Assembly (NCBI GenBank): GCA_015062045.1
Contig: SUVJ01000003.1
Location: 1 to 64,000 of the forward strand
DNA length: 64,000 nucleotides
From: Akkermansiaceae bacterium
GTDB taxonomy: Bacteria > Verrucomicrobiota > Verrucomicrobiia > Verrucomicrobiales > Akkermansiaceae
Direction: 5' to 3'
Made by a program: the position numbers and the translations under genes
Part shown: positions 38,745 to 48,093 of the stretch, piece after piece
Position numbering within the stretch: position 1 is the first letter of the stretch
Layout: the number at the start of each line of letters is the position of its first letter
The notes under the pieces: generated by a model
Seen by the model: the letters and a program-made list of their open reading frames with translations, nothing else
The model's database searches: none
What the model was told of the DNA's origin: nothing

Positions 38745-39422
38745 TCAATTTACAGCAGCATTCATCGTATCGATGACATTTGCCGCGGCGGCGGCAATAT
38801 CTGCCTGTTGTAACAACCAAGAGACAATGACCACCCGTTTTGCACCGGCCGCCAACACTTGCGGCAAGGTATCACTGTTAATACCACCTATACAAAACAT
38901 GGGCAGCTCACCAACGGCAGCCTGCACGGCAGAAATATCCTGCATGCCGATGGATGCCCGCCCCGGCTTGGTACCGGTAGGGAACAAGGGGCCAAAGCCG
39001 ATGTAGTCCGCCCCCTCTGCCATAGCAGCTAAAGCTTGTTGAGGGCTGTGGGTGGAGCGCCCCACCAGCATGCCATCCCCCACCACCCGGCGTACCGCCT
39101 CCAAAGGGCCGGCATCCTGCCCCACATGCACGGCATCCGCCCCTATCTCCGCCGCCATTTCCGGGTAATCATTCAGCACAAAGATGGCTCCGTGTTCACG
39201 ACAAACGGCTTGCATATCAACCGCTAAACGCTGCACTTGCGGCAATGGCATCCCCTTAGCCCGCAACTGTATAATACGCACCCCACCGGCAATAAGCGCC
39301 AAGGTGCGTGGCACAACCTGCTGCGGGCTTGTGTACCCCATATCCACAATACCATACAAACGGCATGAGCTTAAGATATCTTTCATGCCTCCTACTCTGC
39401 CACAAAGAGTACACCACCGCAA
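38745..39422 (-). CDS. thiE: Thiamine-phosphate synthase
   Basis: GVRIIQLRAKGMP; FVLNDYPEMAAEIGADAVHVGQDAGPLEAVRRVVGDGMLVGRSTHS; DYIGFGPLFPTGTKPG. Confidence 0.95.
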   Translation of the reverse strand: MRWCTLCGRVGGMKDILSSCRLYGIVDMGYTSPQQVVPRTLALIAGGVRIIQLRAKGMPLPQVQRLAVDMQAVCREHGAIFVLNDYPEMAAEIGADAVHVGQDAGPLEAVRRVVGDGMLVGRSTHSPQQALAAMAEGADYIGFGPLFPTGTKPGRASIGMQDISAVQAAVGELPMFCIGGINSDTLPQVLAAGAKRVVIVSWLLQQADIAAAAANVIDTMNAAVN

Positions 39423-39518
39423 GCCTAAACACTATGCGCTACCGTTTTTTTTGTCGCTTGCCTTTTTATGTCAACAAAACAACTTGACTCAGCACATTTT
39501 TACGATATTCTCACGTAC

Positions 39519-40298
39519 ATGGAAACACTTGTATCTCGCGGAATCATTGAATCATACTTCAATAAATTGCAGGAGTGTCTGGAGCTGGATGCCGCCATTG
39601 TAGGCGGTGGGCCATCCGGCATTGTGGCAGCCTATTACTTAGCCAAAGCCGGGCACAAAGTAGCCTTGTTTGACCGCAAGTTATCCCCCGGCGGCGGCAT
39701 GTGGGGCGGAGCCATGATGTTTAATGACATAGTGGTGCAAGAGGAAGCCTTACCCATTGTGCAGGAGCTGCAGCTGGACTACAAACCCTACCGCGAGGGC
39801 ACATATATTATAGACTCCGTACACGCCACAGCCGGCTTGCTTTACAAAGCCACGCAAGCAGGGGCTACCATTTTTAACTGCTACTCTGTAGAGGATGTTG
39901 TGTACAAGCAGGGGCGTGTTGGCGGCGTGGTGGTGAACTGGACCCCCGTTTTGCGAGAAGGGTTACATGTAGACCCGCTCACCATCATCTCTCACACCGT
40001 GCTGGACGGCACGGGCCATGATTGCGAAATAGCCAAGACCGTAGCCCGCAAAAACGGGGTGCGTCTCAACACCGCCACGGGTGGTGTCATTGGTGAAATG
40101 AGCATGGATGCCGCAGAGGGTGAACGCTCTACCATTGAAAACACCAAAGAGATTTACCCGGGGCTGTTTGTCTCCGGCATGGCAGCAAACGGCGTAAGCG
40201 GCAGTTTCCGCATGGGGCCCATCTTCGGCGGCATGCTGATGAGCGGCAAGAAGGCGGCCGAGCTCATGGGGGCAGCCATACGCCAAGCGCAAGGTTGA
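39519..40298 (+). CDS. thi4: Thi4-family thiazole synthase (sulfide-dependent type predicted)
   Basis: AAIVGGGPSGIVAAYYLAKAGHKVALFDRKLSPGGGMWGGAMMFN; start moved from 39468 to ATG 39519 downstream of TTGACT-16-TATTCT (39484-39511). Confidence 0.92.
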   Translation: METLVSRGIIESYFNKLQECLELDAAIVGGGPSGIVAAYYLAKAGHKVALFDRKLSPGGGMWGGAMMFNDIVVQEEALPIVQELQLDYKPYREGTYIIDSVHATAGLLYKATQAGATIFNCYSVEDVVYKQGRVGGVVVNWTPVLREGLHVDPLTIISHTVLDGTGHDCEIAKTVARKNGVRLNTATGGVIGEMSMDAAEGERSTIENTKEIYPGLFVSGMAANGVSGSFRMGPIFGGMLMSGKKAAELMGAAIRQAQG

Positions 40299-40306
40299 AC
40301 CCAGCC

Positions 40307-41494
40307 TTAATTTTGAGCCTGTAAAAGAATACAAAATTGCGTGCGCTCGCCGGGAGTGCTGGTAACAGTAATTTTACCGTTATGAGCCTCTACGGCGTGG
40401 CGCACAATCGATAAGCCCAAGCCCGTGCCCTTAACCTGCCCGGTTTTGTCGGCTCGGTAAAATCTGTTAAAGATATAGGGCAGGTCCTCTGCCTCAATCC
40501 CAATGCCGTTGTCTTGCACGGTAATGCACACCTCCCCGTCGGGTGATTTTTGCGCAGTAATCTCCATCATCAACCCCGGGGCAGTATTAACCTTGAGCGC
40601 ATTTTCCACCAAGTTGAAAATGATTTGCGACCAATAAAATCGATCTCCGTGCAGCGGAAACGGTGAGGGGCAAATGTTCACTTTCACCGTAGCGAGTCTG
40701 CTTTGCACCATGCTCTCCAGCTGCAATACCACATCATTAACCAGCTCCTCAAAATCGAACAGCTCTTGCTTTAGCTGCGGGGAAGAGGCGTTCTCCAGAC
40801 GAGACACCGTCAACATACCCTCCACCAAGTGCATGATGCGCTGCAAGTGTTTGTTCATCACCTGCAAAGCCCGCGTACGGTAGGCGGTATCCTGCGCATC
40901 CTCCGGGTTCTCCGAGAGGGTTTCCAGGTAGCCGCGCAAAATGGTAAGCGGCGTGCGCAGCTCATGAGAGGCATTAGCCACAAAGTCTCGGCGTATCACC
41001 TGCGTGCGGTACTCCTCTGTCACATCATGAAATACCACCCCCATGTGGCGGTCCGCATTGCCCAGCGGGGTGGCCGTTATGACATAGCGCATTTCCTTGC
41101 CGTTCTGTTGCAGAGTCAGGGGGCGTGTTTCTGCTTGCCGAGCCTCCAGCAGCTCCGCAATAACGCTGCGCAGCTCCCCTGCCGGCAAAATTTTGAGCAA
41201 ATTGGGTCCACACGCTACATCCACCCCCAATAATTCACCGGCGGGGCGGTTAGCCATCACCACACGCCCCGAGGGGCGCAACAGCAAAAACGGCACCCCC
41301 AACGCCTCCAAAAACAAGGATTTATCATTGCGTACGTGGCTCTCCATATCTCGCAACATGCGGCGCAGGTACTCTTTCTCCGTGTAGTCATTGCGGTGCC
41401 GCTGCCGCTGTGCCTCCATACGGAAATACAGAAAAATGAACGGCAAAACAAAGGCCAAAATCGCCAACGCGATTGCTATATTCCAACTAATCAC
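40307..41494 (-). CDS. PhoR-like sensor histidine kinase
   Basis: TM, PAS, DFVANASHELRTPLTILRGYLETL, QIIFNLVENALKVN, GEVCITVQDNGIGIEAEDLPYIFNRFYRADK, GTGLGLSIVRHAVEAHNG. Confidence 0.93.
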   Translation of the reverse strand: MISWNIAIALAILAFVLPFIFLYFRMEAQRQRHRNDYTEKEYLRRMLRDMESHVRNDKSLFLEALGVPFLLLRPSGRVVMANRPAGELLGVDVACGPNLLKILPAGELRSVIAELLEARQAETRPLTLQQNGKEMRYVITATPLGNADRHMGVVFHDVTEEYRTQVIRRDFVANASHELRTPLTILRGYLETLSENPEDAQDTAYRTRALQVMNKHLQRIMHLVEGMLTVSRLENASSPQLKQELFDFEELVNDVVLQLESMVQSRLATVKVNICPSPFPLHGDRFYWSQIIFNLVENALKVNTAPGLMMEITAQKSPDGEVCITVQDNGIGIEAEDLPYIFNRFYRADKTGQVKGTGLGLSIVRHAVEAHNGKITVTSTPGERTQFCILLQAQN

Positions 41495-41636
41495 GGCAAT
41501 GTTTTACACAAGTATAAGAAAAATACCGGCAAAGTCAATGTGATTTCACCGAACTTGCGTGACATCTCGCCCATCGACACTTATGTGAGCAAAAATTTAC
41601 TGCATCTACATTGAAAAACCGTGCAAAAAAAAGAGG

Positions 41637-41666
41637 TTGACAAACCACTATGCCTTATGCTATAAG
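41637..41666 (+). promoter_or_regulatory. Promoter TTGACA-18-TATAAG with a long leader
   Basis: TTGACA 41637-41642, TATAAG 41661-41666; next ATG at 41840. Confidence 0.7.
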
Positions 41667-41839
41667 ACCATTACGTTCATCTTGGCTACAAAACAAGAAG
41701 AAATGCCTTATTCGAGTCAAAAAGAGGGCGACAGCTTAGTAAAAGCGGCAAGGGTAGGCGTAAGCTCTAGGGCACCGTAATATTAAGCGTGACTTTTAAT
41801 ATAGGGGATATTCCTGCTCTCAAAAAATCAGATAAAGCA

Positions 41840-42373
41840 ATGAAAAAGATACTTTTGATACTCCTGAGCTGTTTCTGTATGGGAACCTGCGTTTTCGGGG
41901 AAGAAAACGCAGGTCAAACGGATACAGCCGTAGAAAGCTCTGCTCATCAGTCAGAAAAAAAGGAAGCAGAAAAATGGCTAAAAAAACACATGGCCAAAAG
42001 TAAAAAAGCATACACTGCACTCAAAAAAATAAAAGATCCAAAATCTTGCAAACGTGCCGCTAAAAGCATTAAAAAACTTGGATATAAACTGAACGGATCG
42101 AATGACATTAATATTGAGGTCAAGCGTCTGGATACGCCGGCCATGCGTCAAGTCATTAAAAAACACAAAAAAACACTCGAAAGACAGAATGATCAACTGA
42201 CGAAAGAGCTGAGTCGAGTTGAAGAACTCGTTGTGGAATACGAAGAATTAAACGACACTTACGACTCCATGGGCATTAATGAAACTGTCACCGTTATTTC
42301 GCTGCTGACAATCAAGCTCATCCACAAGAGCGAAGAGGATGATGAAGAAGAGAATGCTCATTTTGGGGAGTAA
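41840..42373 (+). CDS. Hypothetical secreted Lys/Glu-rich coiled-coil protein
   Basis: Signal peptide MKKILLILLSCFCMGTCVFGEE; helical body. Confidence 0.75.
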   Translation: MKKILLILLSCFCMGTCVFGEENAGQTDTAVESSAHQSEKKEAEKWLKKHMAKSKKAYTALKKIKDPKSCKRAAKSIKKLGYKLNGSNDINIEVKRLDTPAMRQVIKKHKKTLERQNDQLTKELSRVEELVVEYEELNDTYDSMGINETVTVISLLTIKLIHKSEEDDEEENAHFGE

Positions 42374-42535
42374 CAGCTGATGCTTTTTTTTGGGGGGGAA
42401 GACGGGAGCAATTCCCGTGCAAACGCATTAGGATTATGACACATTCATTTGGGTCAAATGAATGTGATGCGTGATGACATCATTACCTGATTTGAGCTTG
42501 ACATCATGCAGTGAGTTGATAGAATCCACAAAGTT

Positions 42536-43012
42536 ATGAAACAGGAAGCCCTTCTTAAATTACTGGAGACGGACGCACGCCTGAGCGACCGGCAGATTGC
42601 AGACCGCCTTGGCGTAAGTGTATCTGAAGTTGCAGCAGAGCGAGCTACCCTTGAGCAAGAGGGGCGCATCGTGGGGTACCAAACCATTGTCAACCATGAT
42701 GAAGTAGGTGTATCTGCCTTTATCGAGGTGCGCTGTACACCCGAGCGCGGTGACGGCTTTGACCGTTTGGCCCGCCGCATTGCTCGCTTTGATGAAGTTA
42801 AAAGTTGTTTCCTGATGAGTGGTGGATATGACCTGTTGGTGATGGTGGAGGCCGATAACCTGCAAGGGGTTGCCCGCTTTGTAAGCGAGAAACTCTCCAA
42901 CCTGCACGGCATTCTCTCCACTGCCACTCACTTCCTTCTTAAGACATACAAGCTCAACGGCCTGAAGTTCCATGATGAACCTGAAAGCGACCGCATCAGC
43001 GTAGCCCCCTGA
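42536..43012 (+). CDS. Lrp/AsnC-family transcriptional regulator
   Basis: LLKLLETDARLSDRQIADRLGVSVSEVAAERATLEQEGRIVGYQTIVN; C-terminal RAM-like domain. Confidence 0.92.
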   Translation: MKQEALLKLLETDARLSDRQIADRLGVSVSEVAAERATLEQEGRIVGYQTIVNHDEVGVSAFIEVRCTPERGDGFDRLARRIARFDEVKSCFLMSGGYDLLVMVEADNLQGVARFVSEKLSNLHGILSTATHFLLKTYKLNGLKFHDEPESDRISVAP

Positions 43013-43020
43013 TTACCACC

Positions 43021-44190
43021 ATGGACTGGAACCGCATACTATCCAAACAGGTTGTCGAGCTGCCTAAATCCGGCATTCGAGAGTTCTTTGACCTTGTTAC
43101 CGGCAGCAAGGATATCATCTCCCTGGGGGTGGGCGAGCCGGATTTTGTCACCCCCTGGAATATCCGTGAAGCCGCCATTACCTCTCTGGAGAAAGGGCGC
43201 ACCACCTACACCAGCAACTACGGCTTAGAGAGCCTGCGCCGCGCCATTGCCACATACGTGGAGGACTTCTTCAAGGTCTCTTACAACCCGCTTAACGAGA
43301 TTTTGCCCACCGTGGGCGTGAGCGAGGCCATTGACTTAGCCCTGCGTTGCCTGGTTAACCCCGGGGATGAGGTATTGTACCACGAACCAGCCTACGTGAG
43401 CTATGCCCCCTCCGTTCAACTGTGCTACGGCACCCCCAAGCCGGTGGAAACCGGCATTGACGACCTTTTTGCCCTTAACCCCGCCAAGCTGGAGGCAGCC
43501 ATCACCCCGCGAACCAAGGTGTTGATGCTCAACTTCCCCACCAACCCCACAGGCTCCATTGCCCCCACAGAAACGCTGGAGGCCATTGCCAAGATCTGCA
43601 TCAAGCATGACCTGTTTGTGCTGACGGACGAGATATACTCCGAGCTGCGGTACGATGGGGAAGAGCACACCAGCATAGCCTCCCTGCCCGGCATGAAAGA
43701 GCGAACACTGTTGCTGCACGGGTTCTCTAAAGCTTTTGCTATGACCGGGTTCCGCCTGGGCTATGCCTGCGGCCCCAAGGAGCTCATCGACCAAATGATG
43801 AAGATTCACTCCTACACCATGATTTGCCCCACCATCACCAGCCAGGAGGCAGGCATTGAAGCCCTGCAAAACGGCATACCCGCCATGCTGGAGATGCGCG
43901 ACAGCTACCACCGCCGCCGCGACTATATTGTGGGCAGATTCAACAACATGGGTATGGATTGCCACTTACCCGGCGGGGCTTTCTACACCTTCCCCTGCAT
44001 TAAGCGTTTCGGCTTAAGTTCCAAAGAATTTGCTATGCGTTTGCTCAAAGACGCCAAAGTAGCCGCCGTACCCGGCACTGCCTTTGGTACCTGTGGCGAG
44101 GGCTACCTGCGCTGCTGCTACGCCACCAGCATGCAGCTGCTCATAGAAGCCTGCGATAAAATGGAACGCTTTTGCTCGTCATTAACATGA
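43021..44190 (+). CDS. Class I/II PLP aminotransferase
   Basis: ISLGVGEPDFVTPWNIREAA; MLNFPTNPTGSIAPTETLEAIA; LTDEIYSELRYDGE; LLHGFSKAFAMTGFRLGYACG. Confidence 0.95.
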   Translation: MDWNRILSKQVVELPKSGIREFFDLVTGSKDIISLGVGEPDFVTPWNIREAAITSLEKGRTTYTSNYGLESLRRAIATYVEDFFKVSYNPLNEILPTVGVSEAIDLALRCLVNPGDEVLYHEPAYVSYAPSVQLCYGTPKPVETGIDDLFALNPAKLEAAITPRTKVLMLNFPTNPTGSIAPTETLEAIAKICIKHDLFVLTDEIYSELRYDGEEHTSIASLPGMKERTLLLHGFSKAFAMTGFRLGYACGPKELIDQMMKIHSYTMICPTITSQEAGIEALQNGIPAMLEMRDSYHRRRDYIVGRFNNMGMDCHLPGGAFYTFPCIKRFGLSSKEFAMRLLKDAKVAAVPGTAFGTCGEGYLRCCYATSMQLLIEACDKMERFCSSLT

Positions 44191-44202
44191 CGAGCAAAAG
44201 CG
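44167..44202 (+). terminator. Perfect 15-bp stem-loop overlapping the aminotransferase stop codon
   Basis: cgcttttgctcgtca-ttaaca-tgacgagcaaaagcg; stop codon (44188-44190) is in the 3' arm; no T-run. Confidence 0.6.
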
Positions 44203-44693
44203 ATTTACAATTTACCATTTACAATTTACAAAGTTTATTTTTTCTGAAGCAAACATTATAATGAATAAACAAAGCCTGCTTATTCGCACTAAAAATTTTT
44301 CTTTGAGAATCATTGCGCTGGCAGAAGAAATGCTCAAAAAAAAGGGAGTTTCTCGTATTCTTGCTGACCAAATTCTACGCTCGGGAACTGCGGTTGGAGC
44401 TAACTACCGAGCAGCATGCATTGCCAAAAGCGCCAAAGACTTTTTAAACAAACTCAAAATATGTGAAGAGGAGGCAGATGAAACAGTCTTCTGGTTAGAC
44501 ATGTTGATAGAATCCGGCACGATACGCGCAGAATTATTGTATAATTTGCGAGATGAAGCATCTCAACTTACCGCCATTCTGACTGCTTCTATCAAAACAA
44601 AAAAATTGCATATGCAAAAAAAGGATAATTTCTCCGAAAAAGCCTCTCATTAGCTTCGCTCATTTGTAAATTGTAAATGGTAAATTGTAAATC
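44202..44693. mobile_element. Candidate IR-bounded four-helix-bundle (S23/IVS-like) cassette
   Basis: Perfect 31-bp terminal inverted repeat gatttacaatttaccatttacaatttacaaa (44202-44232 / 44663-44693) enclosing one ORF. Confidence 0.65.
44261..44653 (+). CDS. Four helix bundle protein (23S rRNA IVS/S23 family)
   Basis: FSLRIIALAEEMLKKKGVSRILADQILRSGTAVGANYRAACIAKSAKDFLNKLKICEEEADETVFWLDMLIESG is typical of the family. Confidence 0.92.
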   Translation: MNKQSLLIRTKNFSLRIIALAEEMLKKKGVSRILADQILRSGTAVGANYRAACIAKSAKDFLNKLKICEEEADETVFWLDMLIESGTIRAELLYNLRDEASQLTAILTASIKTKKLHMQKKDNFSEKASH

Positions 44694-45402
44694 ACAACAA
44701 ATCTCTGACACACGCCTTTACCGCACCTGCGTATACCCCCTGGCTATTTTCATGGGGTTTACGCTGGTATTGGCATTTGGAGGGGAGGCGATTAAATGGG
44801 ACCACCCGGATGCCGCATGGTGGCAGCGGGCACCGGAGATGTGGCTTTACCCGCTGCAAACGCTGGTGTGCGGTGCCTGGATATGGCATGTTCGTAAAGA
44901 AATGCAGTGGGATTGGGCTCTGCGCCCCTGCCTGTTAGCCATACCGTTCGGGCTGGCAGGTATCGGATTGTGGATGATACCGTACTTTACCGGCTGGATA
45001 CCGAATGAGGGCAACGGTTTTATGCCCGAGCGGATATTCGGCGACGGCAGCGCCCTGACCCTGGTAGAATACGCCATGCGTTTTGTGAGAGCAGCTGTTA
45101 TTGTAGCCTTTGCAGAGGAGCTGTTTTGGCGCGGGTTCCTGATGCGCTGGTGCATCAACAGAGATTTTCCGCAAAGTGTAGCCATCGGCACGCACAGTTG
45201 GCTTGCATACAGTGTTACCACGGCAGCATTTATGCTGATACACAACCCGGCAGACTGGGCAGGCGCCTTTGTTTACGGCACGCTTACTTACATTTTAGTC
45301 ATTAAAACCAAGTGCATTACACCCGCCATTGTTATGCATGGGGTAGCCAATGCTACCATGGGCATTTGCGCCATCTGTTTCAACCTGCCTCACCTTTGGT
45401 AA
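44677..45402 (+). CDS. CPBP/CAAX-type intramembrane metalloprotease (pepcterm-associated type)
   Basis: FAEELFWRGFLMRW, AAFMLIHNPADWAGAFVYG, ITPAIVMHGVANATMG; called start codon lies inside the right IR. Confidence 0.85.
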   Translation: MVNCKSQQISDTRLYRTCVYPLAIFMGFTLVLAFGGEAIKWDHPDAAWWQRAPEMWLYPLQTLVCGAWIWHVRKEMQWDWALRPCLLAIPFGLAGIGLWMIPYFTGWIPNEGNGFMPERIFGDGSALTLVEYAMRFVRAAVIVAFAEELFWRGFLMRWCINRDFPQSVAIGTHSWLAYSVTTAAFMLIHNPADWAGAFVYGTLTYILVIKTKCITPAIVMHGVANATMGICAICFNLPHLW

Positions 45403-45414
45403 ATCTCTCTCATC

Positions 45415-46299
45415 ATGCAAGCATTCATTTTAGGTGCCGGTCTCGGCACACGCCTGGAGCCCCTCAGCCTCATTCTCCCCAAACCGCTCATGCCCGTCTT
45501 TCAAAAACCATTGGTGCAACACACCATGGATTCTTTTATGAAAGCAGGCGTTACAGAGTTTATTATCAACACCTCCACCCTCGAGTTCGCATGGGATAAA
45601 GCCTTCCCCTGCCCCGACCCGCAATACCGTGGCTGCCCCGTCACCTTCAGCCATGAGGATGAGCCCTTAGATTCCGGCGGCGGTGTGAAAAAGATTCTGC
45701 CGCTCTGGAAGGAGGGCCCCCTCATTGTCCACAACGGCGACATTTTAACGGACATCCCCTTGGCAGACCTGTTGGCGGAGCACCGCCGCAGCGGCAATCT
45801 GCTCACCATGGCCTTGCGCAGCATAGACGGCAAGCGCAATGTTGGTTTTGATGAAAGCACCGGCCGCATTACCGATATGCGGCACGCCTTGGGCATTAAC
45901 CCCGGCACCCACCAATTTGCAGGCACTTACATTATGGAGGCAGAGGTAGCACACCTCTTCCCCGCAGATGACAAGTTCTCCATATTCCCCATCTGGCTGG
46001 AGCTCATCAAACAAGGGCGCGCCGGCGGCGTTGTGTTCGACTGGGCCAACTGGCATGAAATAGGCACCCCACAAGGCTACCTCGATGCCATTTTGGAGCT
46101 CCCTAACAGCCAACGCATTCACCCCACCGCCAGTATCTCTGCCCTGGCTGAAATAGGGGAGGATTGCATGGTGGGGCAAGACGCCGTAATACCCGCAGGG
46201 TGCGAGCTGGATGACTGCATTGTGTGGCCCCGCACCCATGTTGACCCCGGCTCTTACCACCGCGCCATCCTCACCCCGCGTATTACCGTGCAGTTATAA
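45415..46299 (+). CDS. Sugar-nucleotide pyrophosphorylase-like nucleotidyltransferase
   Basis: MQAFILGAGLGTRLEPLSLILPKPLMPVFQKPL; VHNGDILTDIPL; C-terminal left-handed-helix-like segment. Confidence 0.9.
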   Translation: MQAFILGAGLGTRLEPLSLILPKPLMPVFQKPLVQHTMDSFMKAGVTEFIINTSTLEFAWDKAFPCPDPQYRGCPVTFSHEDEPLDSGGGVKKILPLWKEGPLIVHNGDILTDIPLADLLAEHRRSGNLLTMALRSIDGKRNVGFDESTGRITDMRHALGINPGTHQFAGTYIMEAEVAHLFPADDKFSIFPIWLELIKQGRAGGVVFDWANWHEIGTPQGYLDAILELPNSQRIHPTASISALAEIGEDCMVGQDAVIPAGCELDDCIVWPRTHVDPGSYHRAILTPRITVQL

Positions 46300-46502
46300 A
46301 GAACAGACGGATTTCCACCCTATGTTAGAGCAATCTCTAGCTTTTATCAAAAAAAACGCATACTTGCGCGGAATTTTCTTTTCATAAGGGGGTGGGGTGT
46401 GATAGAATGGGTGCAGCGTAGGAAGGCGCAACGGCAGTGCTGTATACAGATGACAACTGCGGGTGCCGGAACCACGAACACCATACTCAAAAAAAAACAC
46501 AT

Positions 46503-48068
46503 ATGGCTATAGATCCCAAATTACTTGAAGACCTTGAGGCCCGCAGACGTAAGATTAAGTACGCTGCGTCACAGGAGAAGTATGATGCCCGCCACGCGAA
46601 AGGAGACTGGACAGCCCGCGAGCGAATCGCCTGCCTGTTTGATAATGGCTCCTTTACAGAAATCGGCATGCACACCAAGCACCATTGCAGCAACTTCGGC
46701 ATGCTGAGCAAGGATATTCCCGGCGATGGCATTGTGACCGGATTCGGTTTGGTCAACGGGCGTCCGGTAGCGGCAGCATCTGCCGACTTCTTGGCGCAGG
46801 GTGGTTCTTTGGGATACATGCATGCCCAAAAGATTTGTGATGCCCAGCAATATGCCATCAAAGGCGGCATGCCCGTTATCCAGATTAACGACTCCGGCGG
46901 CGCCCGTTTGCAAGAGGGTGTAGACTCCCTCACCGGCTTTGCCAACGTGTTCTACAACAATGTGGCAGCCAGCGGTGTCGTACCACAGATTTCCCTTATT
47001 CTCGGTCCCTGCGCCGGTGGCGCAGCATACTCCCCCGCCCTTACGGACTTCATCATCATACGCCGTGGCGGGGCAGCCGGCATGTACATTACCGGGCCCA
47101 AGGTCATTGAGCAGGTAACGTATGAGAAATGCACCATGGAAGAGATTGGCGGGGCAGATGTGCACGCCTCCGTATCCGGCAATGCGCACTTTGTAGCCAA
47201 CAGCGATGAAGAGGCCATCAACATTGCTAAAAAACTGCTCACCTACCTGCCCTCCAACAACACGCAGGACCCGCCCCACGAGCTTGACTGCCCGCTGGAC
47301 ATTGCAGATGATGAAGGCATGAACGACATCATACCCGAGAGCAACACCACCCCGCTGGACATGCAAAAGGTAATTGCCCGTTTGGTGGATGAAGGCAGCT
47401 TTATGGAGGTGCACGCCAACTTTGCAGGCAATGTCATCGTAGGCTTTGGCCGCATTTGCGGTGTGGTAGTAGGCATTATCGCCAACCAGCCCGCCGTGAA
47501 AGCCGGGTGTTTGGATATTGATGCCTCCGACAAAGCCGCCCGATTCATCCGCTGCTGCGACTCTTTCAACATCCCCTTGGTCAACTTGGTGGATGTACCG
47601 GGATTCCTGCCCGGCAAGCAGCAAGAGCGCGGCGGCATCATTCGCCATGGTGCCAAGATGATTTTCGCCTACTCCTCTGCCACCGTACCCAAGGTAACAA
47701 TGATTTTGCGCAAGGCATACGGCGGAGCCTACATTGCTATGTGCTGCAAGGGCTTGGGGGCAGATGCCGTATATGCATGGCCCACAGCGGAGATTGCCGT
47801 GATGGGAGCCCAAGGTGCCGTACCCGTGCTGTATGGGCGCGAGCTCAAGGGCATAGAGGATGACGCCGCCCGCGAGGCACGCCGCCAAGAGCTGCTCAAC
47901 GAGTATACCGAGGCCTTCTACAACCCGTACGCCGCAGCAGCATCCGACCAAGTGACCGAGGTTATCAACCCCAAGGAAACCCGCGCCAAGATCGCACTCA
48001 CCCTGCGTACCCTCCTCAACAAGAAAGAGACACGCCCCGCCAAGAAACACGGCAACATGCCGCTCTGA
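46503..48068 (+). CDS. mmdA: Acyl-CoA carboxyltransferase / methylmalonyl-CoA decarboxylase alpha subunit
   Basis: GSLGYMHAQKICDAQQYAIKGGMPVIQINDSGGARLQEGVDSL; GPCAGGAAYSPALTDF; VDVPGFLPGKQQERGGIIRHGAKMIFAYSSATVPKVTMILRKAYGGAYIAM. Confidence 0.94.
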   Translation: MAIDPKLLEDLEARRRKIKYAASQEKYDARHAKGDWTARERIACLFDNGSFTEIGMHTKHHCSNFGMLSKDIPGDGIVTGFGLVNGRPVAAASADFLAQGGSLGYMHAQKICDAQQYAIKGGMPVIQINDSGGARLQEGVDSLTGFANVFYNNVAASGVVPQISLILGPCAGGAAYSPALTDFIIIRRGGAAGMYITGPKVIEQVTYEKCTMEEIGGADVHASVSGNAHFVANSDEEAINIAKKLLTYLPSNNTQDPPHELDCPLDIADDEGMNDIIPESNTTPLDMQKVIARLVDEGSFMEVHANFAGNVIVGFGRICGVVVGIIANQPAVKAGCLDIDASDKAARFIRCCDSFNIPLVNLVDVPGFLPGKQQERGGIIRHGAKMIFAYSSATVPKVTMILRKAYGGAYIAMCCKGLGADAVYAWPTAEIAVMGAQGAVPVLYGRELKGIEDDAAREARRQELLNEYTEAFYNPYAAAASDQVTEVINPKETRAKIALTLRTLLNKKETRPAKKHGNMPL

Positions 48069-48093
48069 TTCTTTTTCCAATTAAATTCAAATC

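Noticed and set aside
39423-39518. Possible TPP riboswitch between thiE and thi4
   Set aside because: Intergenic space is short, the thi4 promoter looks leaderless, and no CUGAGA-type thi-box was seen.
42380-42420. T8G7 homopolymer run between two genes
   Set aside because: Not inside a recognisable promoter or ORF; no mechanism supported.
46569-48080. 503-aa minus-strand ORF
   Set aside because: Shadow of the carboxyltransferase gene.
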